A model generated the notes under the pieces. That model searched no databases and had not been told where the DNA came from. It saw only the letters and a program-made list of their open reading frames with translations. 64,000 nt of DNA, taken from Nothophoma quercina (taxonomy: Eukaryota; Ascomycota; Dothideomycetes; Pleosporales; Didymellaceae). Location: assembly GCA_021642125.1 (NCBI GenBank), contig JAKIXB010000014.1, forward strand, positions 248,001-312,000, in the 5' to 3' direction. Below are positions 32,550 through 43,400 of the stretch, piece by piece (within the stretch, counting starts at the first letter, position 1; each line of letters starts with the position of its first letter). The translations under genes were made by a program, and so were the position numbers.

Positions 32550-33257
32550 TCAGTGCGGCTCCCCAAGCTCCTCGACTTTCTTCATCGGCCTCCCATTGCA
32601 TTCGCCTACGTCCAATGCCACCAAAAATCGACTGACACAATTGTACGCCGCCACCGTCGCGGTCAGCTCCACAACCTGCGTATCACTCAAAAACCCCTTC
32701 AGCGCCTCCGCAACCCCGTCATCAACATGTACCCCAATGGTCATTTGATCCGTATACTCCAGCACCGCCCTCTCCTCTTGACTCAACTTCTCTAGCCCCT
32801 CGCCCTCGCCTTTCCTCTCTGCGCCCCGGCCAATGAAAGGATGTTCAAACACGACTTGCATAGATGATTTCGACACGCCCGCCTTCACGGCCAAAGCGGC
32901 GTGGACATCCCACTCATGCACAGCTCCATTCAGAGCCGCGATTCGGGCGATTGCAAGCTCCTTGAGTGTCTCGGGCACAGATGTTTTTGTGCGAATGGCG
33001 CCGATGAAGCTTGACCAGCCGTCGGCGACGGATGGGTTGTGCAGGAGCGCGAGGTCGAGAGGAATGAGGGGCCGCGGGTTGCGGCGTGCGGCGATGCGTT
33101 CGTAGACTGGGCGGGCCTCCTCTGTAGGTGCCTCCTTGGGAGCGTAGGGCACACGCATTGTGAGTTGTAGAGTGGTGGTGATGGTGCGGCAAGAGGTAAG
33201 TTTGATTCGCTGTAATGCTCGGAGTGTGAAGAGAGGGGAGGTTAGGAACTTGGACAT
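32550..33257 (-). CDS. Carboxymuconolactone decarboxylase (CMD)/AhpD-like protein
   Basis: A single-exon gene of 235 aa from the ATG at 33257 (MSKFLTSPLFTLRALQRIKL). That start adds a basic, Ser/Thr-rich leader of about 33 residues that looks mitochondrial. A shorter start at 33158 (MRVPYAPKEAP) is possible. The all-alpha CMD core is present: LHNPSVADGWSSFIGAI, VPETLKELAIARIAALNGA, VHEWDVHAALAVKAGVS and VVELTATVAAYNCVSRFLVA. The peroxidase CxxC of AhpD is absent, as in many fungal members. Bacterial CMD decarboxylates 4-carboxymuconolactone in the protocatechuate branch of the 3-oxoadipate pathway. Fungal CMD-like proteins are mostly uncharacterised. Its position next to the intradiol dioxygenase supports a link to ring cleavage. 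Confidence 0.85.
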   Translation of the reverse strand: MSKFLTSPLFTLRALQRIKLTSCRTITTTLQLTMRVPYAPKEAPTEEARPVYERIAARRNPRPLIPLDLALLHNPSVADGWSSFIGAIRTKTSVPETLKELAIARIAALNGAVHEWDVHAALAVKAGVSKSSMQVVFEHPFIGRGAERKGEGEGLEKLSQEERAVLEYTDQMTIGVHVDDGVAEALKGFLSDTQVVELTATVAAYNCVSRFLVALDVGECNGRPMKKVEELGEPH

Positions 33258-33497
33258 GAGGGCCGGACGAGGAGGGAGGGCAAGTATATATGCTTGAGAT
33301 GACGGTAAGCGATGTCGGCATCTGAGAAATGTTTTTCCCTCGATGCAGTGATTGCAGCAAGTGTGGAGTATCATCACGCCAAAATTCTTGGTTTGAATGT
33401 AGTAGTGCTTTTCATTCCAACAACGCTGATGTATCCGCTATTTACGAATAGATGATCCCAAACGCCAATGCAGTCATTTACACAATGCACATAATAT

Positions 33498-34505
33498 CTA
33501 CAACCTGCTCTGCTCATCGAAGACGTTGGGCAGGCGGGGAATACCCTCAAGACGGCCAGTCTTCTTGCCTGTCGGCGCAAGAGTGACGTTGTATGTGAGG
33601 TCGTACTTGGCCTTGTCGTCCTTGCTGGGCTCAAAGTCGAGCAGCAGGTCGTCCTTGACCGCGAAGACGGTATCGTTCTGCACCCACTGGTCGTCGCGGG
33701 GGTACAGCTGTGTGATCAGAGGCTTGAAGCCCTCGGCTGTGACCATCAGGTGGATGTGTGCGGGGCGGAAGGGGTGGCGGTCGAGCGTCCTGAAGAGTTG
33801 GCCTGCAGCGCCGTCCATGGGCAGCGAGTAGGCGGTGGGCTTGTAGCAGTAGTACCAGTACTCGCCGTTCTCGTTGGTGGTGAACTTGCCGCGGAGGTTG
33901 TTGGGCTTCTGGTTCTCCTGGTCCTGGAAGTCGTACTTGCCGTTGGCACTGGCCTGCCAGATGTCGATGACGGCGTTGGGGATGCCCTTCTTGGTGTCGA
34001 GGTCGCGGACAACACCGTGCATGAGGGTGGTCTGGCCATCGGGGTGAGGGTCGGTGATGATGGTGTCGCCGAGCTCGCGGAAGGGAGAGTGGGGCGACCA
34101 GAAGGGGCCGAGGATGGTGCTCGATGTGGGTGCCTCGCCAGACTCGTTGATGTGCTTGTGGGCGATCTCGTCGACCAGCCTGGGCGTGTTAGTGTTCCGC
34201 AAACAGCAGAGGTGAGCTAGTAGCACTTACGACTCTACACCGAGAACATCGGAGATGCGGTGGGCCTCGTTTCTTGAGGATGTGGTGGTCTTGCCAATGG
34301 AGTTGACGAAACGGACGCCCTCGAACCACTCCTCGTTGGTGAGCTCAACCTCGCGGATGAAGTCGTGGAGGTGGCGGATCAGCTTGCCCATAACGAAGCG
34401 TGTGCGGTCGTCGACCTTGGGGCCAATGGCGTTGATGACCGCATCGGTGAAGTTGGGGTCGAAGCGGTGGGTGGAATTCTCCTGGTACTCTGGTGCAGAA
34501 GCCAT
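33498..34505 (-). CDS. Cytosolic intradiol dioxygenase (catechol/hydroxyquinol 1,2-dioxygenase)
   Basis: Exons 34231-34505 and 33498-34179 with a 51-bp intron give 318 aa, the usual length. The N-terminal helical linker domain that mediates dimerisation (VINAIGPKVDDRTRFVMGKL) is typical of catechol- and hydroxyquinol-type enzymes and absent from protocatechuate types. The Fe(III) ligands can be placed as Y174 (NGKYDFQ), Y209 (PTAYSLPMDG), H233 and H235 (RPAHIHLMV). ILGPFWSPHSP fits the hydroxyquinol/catechol group. No signal peptide is present, so it acts inside the cell. It opens the ring of catechol or 1,2,4-trihydroxybenzene to a muconate or maleylacetate. It is transcribed away from the muconate-lactonizing enzyme across a shared 550-bp promoter. 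Confidence 0.92.
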
Positions 34506-35055
34506 TGTGAATGTGTGGATGGGTATAGACTGGGTGTGTGGTATCAAAATTCAAGTCTGTAGAGTACACTTGGGAGGCGAATGGAGCTTTACTGACTCCA
34601 CGGGGAGAGAGTCCCCTCTTATATGGCACATTTTCTCAAGCCAACCAGACTAGCACCATTGTCAATCGCCGTGCCTCTAGCCGGGGCATCAGGCGACTCG
34701 CGCTGGTTCTCGAAGGCTGCGGCAGAACGCCCGGCTCGTGAAGCTCTGGCGCGCGAAAGATGGCGCAAAGCTGCACGAGTGCCGGAGGTTCTGCCCCGCA
34801 TCGACGTTGGACAGGGGTCAAGCAGCCAATGAGCGCATTGTCATTGTGGAAGAAGACTCTGCCGGGTCTCTTCCAGCCTCTTAGCACGCTGCCCCGCCAA
34901 ACCGGTCCCACGTTCGGATGGTTGGCCTCGGCGCGTCGAGATGCGCGTGGCCTGCGAGGTTTTGAAGATGGACGATGCTGTCTCTGGCACGATCAATTGG
35001 AGGCAGTTGCGTGCAGAAAACATTCAGGTCGAGATTCCACACATCAGCACCCAAC
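34506..35055. promoter_or_regulatory. Divergent promoter between ring-cleavage dioxygenase and lactonizing enzyme
   Basis: This 550-bp region separates two divergent pathway genes. It contains an inverted repeat GGGGA-N5-TCCCC at 34602-34616. Overlapping it is the TATA-like CATATAAGAGG (minus strand, about 34615-34625), roughly 110 bp upstream of the dioxygenase ATG. CCCCT is the stress-response/C2H2 core in fungi. Co-regulation of the pair is inferred. Confidence 0.55.
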
Positions 35056-36297
35056 ATGACGAAGCACCACCTCATGTGCGGCACGTGGGTGAAGCCTGGT
35101 GTCATCATCACAGTTTCCTTCGACACGGAGACACTGAAGCTTGAGCTGGTCAAGAAGACCGAGATTCCACACGATGAGCCAATTAGCTGGATGGCATTCG
35201 ACGTACGCTCGACTCTTACGGCATCAATTGAGCGCAATGGCTGATGAGGGCTGCAGCACCAACGCAAGAACATCTACGGCTCCTCCATGAAGAGATGGAC
35301 GTCTTTCCGTGTCGATTCGCCTGACCAGATCGTACAGACAGGGAGCTACCCTCTTGGTGGACACCGTACGTTCAGCCTCCGTGACGTGAGAGCCTCAGCT
35401 AAGAGCAGACAACAGCCCGAGCGAACGACGCCGACACCAAGACACGCGCCATCTTCAACCTCCCCGCGAAGAAGGCTCCCTATGCCGTGTACTGCAACCC
35501 CTTCTATGACCACGCCGGCTATGGCAACATCTTCTCCGTCGACGAGTCTGGCGCCATGAAGGAGAACATCCAGAACTACGAGTACTGCGAGAAGACGGCC
35601 ATCCACGGCATGGTCTTCGACCCGACCGAGACATACCTGTACAGCGCAGACATGTGGGCAAACCGTGTCTGGTGCCACAAGAAAATTGACGACCAGGGCC
35701 GCATGGAGACAGTCGGGTACACAGAGGCGACGCAGCCTAAAGACCACCCACGCTGGGTGGAGATGCATCCCAGCGGACAGTATCTGTACGCGTTGATGGA
35801 GGGCGGGAACCGCCTGTGCGAGTACGTGATTGATCCGCAGACGAAGCTGCCCATCTACACACACAAGGCATATCCCTTGATTCCTCCTGGTACGTTCAGT
35901 CCCTCATCATTGTTATCAAGCATTGCTAACAACACCAGGCATCCCCAACCCCGACACCATGTACCGCTCCGACGTCTGCTTCCTCAACAAGTCCGGCACC
36001 ACCCTCTTCGCAACCTCGCGCTCCAACTCGTTCGACCTCACCGGCTACATCGCCGCCTTCAAAATCGCACCATCCGGCGCAATCGAGCGCCAGCTCTTCC
36101 TGAACCCCACACCGACGTCTGGCGGGCACTCGAACGCCGTGTCGCCGTGCCCGTGGAGCGACGAGTGGCTCGCGCTTACTGACGACGAGAAGGGTGGCAT
36201 TGAGATATACAGATGGCAAGACGATTTTCTGGCGAGGGTTGCGAGGTTGGAGATTCCCGAGCCGGGCTTTGGTATGAATGCGATTTGGTACGACTAA
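35056..36297 (+). CDS. Muconate / carboxymuconate-lactonizing enzyme (beta-propeller cyclase)
   Basis: Exons 35056-35202, 35257-35365, 35416-35889 and 35939-36297, with introns of 49-54 bp, give 362 aa. The join at intron 2 yields GGHPRANDADTKTRAIF, a highly conserved family block. YAVYCNPFYDHAGYGNIFSV, IHGMVFDPTETYLYSADMWA, HPRWVEMHPSGQYLYALMEG and TPTSGGHSNAVSPCPW follow, spaced as blades of the seven-bladed propeller of Neurospora 3-carboxy-cis,cis-muconate lactonizing enzyme. This cofactor-free fungal family cyclises muconates to muconolactones and is unrelated to the bacterial enolase-type enzymes. Its divergent pairing with a catechol-type dioxygenase favours cis,cis-muconate as substrate. 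Carboxymuconate cannot be excluded. Confidence 0.9.
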
Positions 36298-36709
36298 ATA
36301 GCACATGTCCATCACAAACACACTATAGACATAGAAATCCATTTAGCGATTGCGAAGCTCAAATTCCAACGCAACATTAACTTTGACGATTGACCAGTCA
36401 TGTTCAACATTCTGCTGCACAATGATGAGTTCCCCAGATTCCGGACCCTGCGCGCATAACATTTCCGATCGGAACGTGGAGGGGTAAATTCGGACCCCTA
36501 GTGCCCCTCAATTCTGGAGCTCTCGTACATTAGCGGCTGCCGGCAGATGTCATCGGCGCGGGCACGCTCTCATCCAGCATCGTCGGTACCCAGTAGCTTC
36601 GAAATGTCAATCTGAATTGCACCATTCATAGAACACTTTCCTTCTCTTCATAATTTCTGAATATACAGACTCGCCAGCAATTGATTTTGTAGTGAACAGA
36701 TATAGCATC
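36298..36709. promoter_or_regulatory. Promoter of the fused isomerase-like/enol-lactonase gene
   Basis: This 412-bp region contains a perfect 12-bp palindrome TTCCGATCGGAA at 36463-36474. Just after it is an inverted repeat AGGGGT-N8-ACCCCT at 36480-36499, followed by another CCCCT at 36504-36508. The first is the kind of inverted CGG-containing site bound by Zn2Cys6 regulators. The second contains paired AGGGG cores. Binding is not shown by sequence alone. Confidence 0.5.
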
Positions 36710-38539
36710 ATGGCGTCCAAATCCACTCCCGGGATCCTGTACGTGACCATGCAGCCCAAAGAAACGCTGCCAGACACACAGTTCCACGACTGGTAAGTTG
36801 ACGTCCCTAGTCGCATCCTCTCGACTTCAAAGCACTACCTCACACCTACCACAAACCCCTCACTCCAACCACAAGCCAACCTCAGACATATCCTACCTGT
36901 AAACCAATACCTCACACACCCTCTCAGGTACCAGAACGAACATGGCCCCAACCGTCTCCGCCTCCCCTTCTGCGCGAACGGCTTCCGCTACCGCGCTACC
37001 GACCTCTCCTCGCCTTCCGAAGGCAGCAAGGAAAAGCCAGAATGGATGGCCATCTACGACTTCGACGAGCTGGAGTGGCTGACCCGCGAGCCATACCAAA
37101 AGCTGCGATCCGCGCCAGTACAGACGCAGCGCGAGCGCGATACAATGAAGCAGATCTTCGTCGACCGAAAGTCCTACGACCTCTTGGGCGAGTGGGTCGG
37201 CAGCGATTTCAAGGATCTGCAGAAGGTGGAGAATGAGGGGGCGAAGAATGTCATGATTGCCGTGTCGTTCGTGTTGCAGGAGGGAGAGGGCAAGGAGGAG
37301 GAGTTGAAGAAGTGGTATGAAGAGGAGCATGTACCGCTTTTGCAGAAAGTGCCGGGCTGGAGGCGGACAAGGAGGTTCGTCACCTCGTACTTGGACATCC
37401 AGGCAAACAGTTCGTTGCAGAAGGAGTTTTTGGCGCTGCATGAGTATGCGCCGGAGAATGGGCTGGGTGGTCCTGAGTTTCAGGCTGCCACGACGACGGA
37501 GTGGTGTGATAAGATCTATAAGAATGTTGTCCAGGACCGGAAGAGGAGGACGTACGATTTGTACTATACTTTCGGCGCTGCACAGCGCGATCTTGCGTCC
37601 CTCTCCGCGCCGGAGACTGTGCAGGCGGAGTCGGAATACGGCTTGTTCAAGACATACCCGAGCCATACACACCCCTCGAAACGCGCCGTCATTGAAAGCA
37701 AGATCACAACTCAAGATGGCGTGAATCTGGACTACCGGCTCGAAGGCTCATCTGACCCAGACGCCCCGCTGCTTGTCCTGATAAACAGCATCCTAGTCGA
37801 CTACGGAATCTGGGACGACTTCGTGGAGCAATTCATCAAGCTGCGCCCCGAGTACCGGATCCTACGGTATAACACGCGTGGCCGCACTGCGCTGCCACCA
37901 AGCACCATTTCACCAATCACCGTCGACGTCCTCGCCGACGACGTAATAACCCTCCTGGACGCGCTCCGCGCAAAGACCGCGTCCATCATCGGCGTATCCC
38001 TCGGCGGCGCGACATCCCTGAACGTCGCACTCAACCACCCCAACCGCATCACAAGTTTCATCGGGTGCGACACCAACGCCTTCGCGCCGCCGACAAACGC
38101 AAAAGCATGGAACGAGCGTGTCGAAATGGCGGAGAAGGAGGGCACCAAGGACGCCTCGGGCGAACCCATTGTAGGCGAGGAATTGGCCGAGATCACCACG
38201 CGGAGATGGTTCGTCAAGGAGTCTTATGACAACGCCGAGCTTGCGCCCAAGCTGGAGCGCGTCAAGCAATTCGTCAAGACGAACTCGCTGCCTGGGTTCC
38301 GTGACAGCGTGAGGGCGCTGCACGAGTACGATATCCGGGCGAAGATGGCTGATTACACGGGCAAGGGCGCGTTCCTTGTTGGCGCTGGAGACGGCGTTTT
38401 GCCCAAGACGATGAAGGAGAATATGGCTGACAAGCTTGGCAGCGGAGTCGAGCTCAAGGTTGTTGATGGCGCGGGTCATTTGCCCATGGTTGAGAAGCCG
38501 GAGGAGGTTGCGGAGTTTGTTGCTGGTTTCTTGGCTTAG
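36710..38539 (+). CDS. Fusion: two dimeric alpha/beta-barrel (EthD-like) domains + 3-oxoadipate enol-lactonase-type hydrolase
   Basis: Exons 36710-36792 and 36928-38539 with a 135-bp intron give 564 aa. The first quarter has a barrel motif HDWYQNEHGPNRLRLP (residues 26-41). A second copy is KKWYEEEHVPLLQKVPGW (about 155-172), each followed by its own strand and helix set. The shared WYxxEHxP is typical of fungal EthD/muconolactone-isomerase-like barrels. Residues about 285-564 form an alpha/beta hydrolase with LVLINSILVDYGIWDD, the nucleophile elbow GVSLGG (Ser385), AGDGVLPK (Asp516) and GAGHLPMVEKPEEVAEF (His545). This part resembles PcaD, which hydrolyses 3-oxoadipate enol-lactone. The fusion could therefore turn muconolactone into enol-lactone and then into 3-oxoadipate in one polypeptide. 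The isomerase role is inference; the hydrolase assignment is firm at family level. Confidence 0.87.
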
Positions 38540-39009
38540 ATGTCTGATGTAGAAGCAAGTCGAAAGACTGCTGAGAAAGCCAGATAGAACTTCTTGTTCA
38601 CAGATTTCCGGTCCTTGTGTGCACCTGATCTGGGAGACATTGGTGGTCTTTCGAAATACAGAGCTTGCGGGATATGAATGAGATGTCTTGATACGCAAAG
38701 CAATTGGTATAAATTGGGAATTTCTCGAACCGGAGAAGTTTTTGTGATAGCTGTTGGCGCTTGAGAGCGACAAGTCTCTCATGGCCTCTTGCGAATTGCA
38801 ATGCCAGATCTGCTGTGCCAGCTGAAAGCGACAAGCTTCACACAGCGCTTCACTCAATGCATACTTTGCACCCACAACCCAGAGTGTCCTCATATTTCAA
38901 TCCCTTTCTGCAAAAAGCCAATTACACCAGCTCCAGATCCTCACTGAGCGCTCCCAAGTTCGCCAGGTGAGAGAAGGGGCACCGCAAAGGCTACCGTATC
39001 AGCAAAAAG
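38540..39009. other. intergenic, no gene seen
   Basis: A 470-bp 3' flank of the fusion gene up to the tRNA. Nothing recognised. Confidence 0.4.
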
Positions 39010-39095
39010 AGGGCCGAACGAGAGTCGAACTCGTGACTTCGGGATTTACTGCTAGGAAGCTGCAATCCTACACTCTACCACTGAGTTACCGACCC
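39010..39095 (-). tRNA. tRNA-Cys(GCA) with a 14-nt intron
   Basis: Read on the minus strand, a cloverleaf is formed. The acceptor stem GGGTCGG pairs with TCGGCCC, the D arm is ACTC-AGTGGTA-GAGT, and the T arm is ACGAG-TTCGACT-CTCGT. The anticodon loop starts TT-GCA-G, with the anticodon at 39061-39063. Fourteen extra bases (39046-39059) sit after position 37, the normal place of a nuclear tRNA intron. The internal promoter boxes are the D- and T-arm sequences. One oddity: the anticodon stem TAGGA/TCCCG has an A-C mismatch and a T-G wobble. CCA is not encoded, as expected for a eukaryote. Confidence 0.85.
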
Positions 39096-40476
39096 AGTTG
39101 TCAAACTGGAAGATTCCCGAAGGAGGTTCTGTGGTTTTGATGACTGAGCGGCGAGGTATTTACAATATAATCCAAATCTTTGTATAGCTTCCACCGATGC
39201 GTAGCGGCGATATATCTTAGCGGTATGAGGGGTTGGTGTAGATTTGGAACGGCGCAAAATTTAGCGAGCGGGTTCGGTGGATCGAACCAATATTCGGCGG
39301 CTCGTATCTCTAGGTGGAACAAGAGATGAGATAATCGGAGGTATTCAGCGCCGTACTGTGCATCGTGTGTGAACCTCGAATGTATTGGAGTCTGCAACAC
39401 GCGCCAGTAACTGCCGTCTAATCACTCGTACGCACTACAAGACTCCAGGGGTGACCTTGAACCGTCAATCTCGCATCATGGCCGTAGCTGACTTGGGGTC
39501 CACGGCTAACGAACATCAAGTTGTTAGCAGGAGCGATGGGACAATCAAGAGTCTCCGTAGTCTGATTCTAGTACAGATCATCGGCGCAAATGTACCTGAT
39601 GCCCCCCGAGGACGTCTGGCTTGCTGCAATTGTTGCATTTCGAGCGTGCGGCTCAACTTTGCTAGAAATGGTGGACGGCGAGCTCTGATTGGCTGGTCGG
39701 CGCCAGAGGCAGTCGCTGCTGGAAATGGCAGTCAAAAAAGATCTCAGGATGCGACACAGACCGCAAGATTGCATGGCGATGAGATGGCTCTTAGAGGCGG
39801 CAAAAGCTGTAAGACGAGCGAAGAATTTCCGGTCGTGTTTATGGTTGTGGGAAGGAGGGCAGCTGCCGTTTTGCGTGCGATTGCGCGTGGTGAACCTGCT
39901 CTATGGCTCACCATAAACATGACGCGACGGAAGCCATGCATACCTACGACCCGGGAAAGTGGTCAAGGGGATCCATTTAGTCACGTCGAGCTGGCAATTC
40001 GAATGCCATTATAAGCAGTCGACAAGTGCAGGCGACTTGCAAGCGCGCAAATGTAACCCGTGCAGGAAGGAATAGTGGAAAATTAGACATCAGAGGAACG
40101 GCCTCTCCAAACTTCCGTTTTAAGCCTCGTTTGAATCCTTTGTGACTGCAGCGACAACCGTTAGACTACCGGGACCGGGGTAGCACTACAATCGACGGTA
40201 TGGACACGAAATTGCTGTTTGTGGTGTGTTGGCAAGCGACCGTTGGATCTAAACGCACTTGTGGCTTGCCGCAGGCTGGTCTGGTAAGGATCCCTGCTAC
40301 ACCATACGACATCAGACTAGGCATAGCTAGGACAAAGAAGAAAATTGTACATCAATTAATTCAGTCAACCTCGAGCATCCTCTGATTGTATATCCTCTGC
40401 TAGCCGCGGAAGAGAGCTACAGACGTAGCTTCGAAACAGCTCTATTTTTCCCAATGACTGCCCCCTCCCAGCATTT
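39096..40476. other. intergenic with one unsupported long open frame
   Basis: 1.4 kb between the tRNA and the AlkB-like gene. A plus-strand frame from the ATG at 39478 to 40014 (178 aa, starting MAVADLGSTANEHQVV) is open but Arg/Ala-rich and unlike any family I know. It may be chance in GC-balanced DNA. No other structure is seen. Confidence 0.35.
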
Positions 40477-43400
40477 TCACGTCAATGTGTGCTCCATCGG
40501 ATCCCCACCTTCTCCTTCCGCCTCCAGTCTACTCCCATCGTATCCATCTGTATCTGCCTCCACTTCGTTTGGCGGCCTCTCCTTCTCAGGCAAACTCTCA
40601 GGATCAATATACCGACACGTCAGCGCAAACCTCAACTTCCCACTATGCTCAACAGCATGCTCGTAGTACGCCTGCAGCTCCGCACCATGCATGACCACGA
40701 TATCGCCATGTCCGAGTTTCATCGTGAGGGCGTCCTTTGCATTGCTACTGGCTCTGATTCCTAGTTCTTTGGGCAGCTGCTTGAGCCGCGCTTTGTACTG
40801 GCTCGGAGTGCATGTAGCTTTCAAGTCTCGGAGTTCGTTGACGCGCGCCGTCCTCTCTTCGTATTTGTTACATCCCGGCAGTGGGAGCGCGTCGGTATAC
40901 ACCCCTGAGGTAGAGACACCGAGATGATGTTTAGCTTTGAGACGGATACGCATCGTGCCCGGTGCGCCGAGCGAGAGCGTGGCAATGGTAGGCCCGAGAC
41001 CGAACTCTCCATCATCGTGGTAGTTGATTTTTTGGGATTCGAAGTACCCAAGCGCGAGGACTTCGTTGAATTCGTGGGCTTCGAAGTCGCGGAGTTGAGC
41101 AGAGGCAGAAGAGATGGAGGAATTGGAGGCCGTGGAGGTACTCATCGCATCGAAAGACGAGTTCAGCGACCGTGGTGGTGACTGCGAGAGTAGGTACTTG
41201 GCCGCCCAGTTGAGCCGCGAACGTGTAGCCGTGATCGGGCGTGCGGCAGATGAGAAGGGGTGCGAGTCCGTAGCTGCGATGAACTTGTAAGGCATCCCGT
41301 AGTTCACTGCGAAGTGGCGCGTCCACATTCCGCCCTTCAGCTGCGTGTTCTGTAGCGATCGGCGCTGTAACCCTATATCCTCGCGCTGGAGCTCTTCGAA
41401 CATGTCGTCAGGGCCTCCGGATTCAGAAACAACGGTACGGTTTGCGATCATGTGGGTTATGAAGCCATTGATACCGGGCAGGGTGTAGCGATTGATGCGG
41501 TATCCATGAGCGAAGTCAACATATACCTTCACGAGGGCCGAATGTGTGTCGCGCGATTGCGTGTAGCCATAAGACAGCGGCCACAGAGGCTCGCGAATGG
41601 ACAGCGCAGGTGCGAGGGTGTGTGGGGGTTCTTTTTTCCAGCCGCAGGGGCACGACCAGCCGAGCCAGGATATTCGTGAGTTGCAGCGGCCGCATGAAGG
41701 ACAAACTACGCCCCGCGTGAAGGCTTCTGAAGTGTTTTCGCCGGGGACGGCGTGGGCAGAGAGAAGAGCGTCATTGGAGGTGAGAGGATAAGAGTGAGTG
41801 TCGTTGGGCCAAGGGGTGTGGCACTTGAGGAAGCGCGGATCGTAGATCAGGGATGCTTCGTCTGGTTCATAAAGTTGAAGTCCTTGAAGCCCTTCAGTGA
41901 GTGGAATGAGCCAGAACAATGTGCACGTCGGTTGCAAGCACATCCAGCTATTCAAGTAGATCTGCAGCGATTCCTGAGAACAAGCATCGCAAGTCTTGAC
42001 CACTGGTGGAGGCAGACAGCCAAGTTCGAGAGGATCTTCGAGGCTCTTTGGTCGCCACCAGGAGTCTTTCCGTGCATTTAGCTTCTCAAAGCGGTACCGC
42101 ACAATCTTCCTGCTGTCTCCACTCTTCTCAAACCAGATGTGGGTGGGCTTGAAGTAGTCCATCACACAATACTGATGCGGTGGCTGGGAGGGTATGTGCG
42201 GGTTATCGACTCCCGTGATGATGACTACAGGATTGTAGTGGCTCATACAATTCCTCAAGTTCTGCGAGACTGTACCCTCAGCTTGGTCCCCGGACGCCTT
42301 CATCTCACCAGAACCCTTATCTTTGACCTGACCACCGCCTGCCCTTGCAATGACGACATTACTGTCGATATAGTCACGAGGATGAGCAACCTTGTCGAAC
42401 ATAAAGCCCCTGACAAAGCCGCCAGTAGAATGGCAAGCGCCCTGATAGCTGCGGAAATAGTGCAAAGTCTCGCAAAGATCCATGCGTCCATCAGCCCATA
42501 CTGCTGGCTGTCCAACAGGTTCAGGTTTTGGCGGATCAAACGTGCGATGTGCGAGTAGCCTGTTAGTGATAGCGTGGAGTTCGTCAGTGTCTCGAGATGA
42601 CCGCTGGAACCGCGGCAGGTGTAAAGACTCTTCGTCGATCGTTGTTGCTTGTGAAGCATGAAAAGATACATTAGCAGGTTCTGGTGCGTGTTGCGTTCCT
42701 TTAGGCGACTGAGCATCTACACAAGATCAGCCAAAACGATTCTTGAGGGTCTTCAGGGCACTTACTCCACGGTTTACACCAGGGCAATGTTGGCTGCGTA
42801 TGCCACGAGTCGTTGTCTATTGCAGCATCTTTCTGCTCTGTCGGAGAGTGGAGGTATGCATGATCGCGAGGTTGCGCTGAAACTTGAGGTGTCACGTCCG
42901 CCAACGAACTGTCTTTGTTCTGTTGGGAAAACCATTCGGACGTGTTGAAGCGTTCGCAGGCTGGACTACCACTGGTCTGGACGTGCTCTTGCAAGTGAGC
43001 TCCTGGGCCTACACTCGTGGCCTCGTCATCTGCCCTGCTTTGTGAAGAGTAGAGCTCCTGACTATCTAGGGGAATAGGTTGCTCCTGCGGTTGCGCAAAG
43101 GTCTCCGGTCCACAGTCCCGGAAGCTGACATTCTCGACAAAGCTTTGACTCTGTTCACTCATGTTAACACCCTGGCATGCTTCCAGCTTGGGCATGCGCT
43201 GACCTGTTCTTGCGTGTTCTGCGAGTCCTCATTGACTTTCTGCCGGTGACTAAACGACCCTGTAAAGGACATCGATTGTTCAGTGTTGTTATTCTCTGAT
43301 ACTAAAGGTAATCGCAGGCGCACAATGTACGATTTTCGGTCCTTTTTCGTTGGCGTATTTTTACCCTGACTGCTACTTAAGAGAATGGTACTCGTCTTTG

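Noticed and set aside
39478..40014. 178-aa plus-strand open frame
   Set aside because: Arg/Ala-rich, no motif, no flanking gene signals. Mentioned only inside the intergenic entry.
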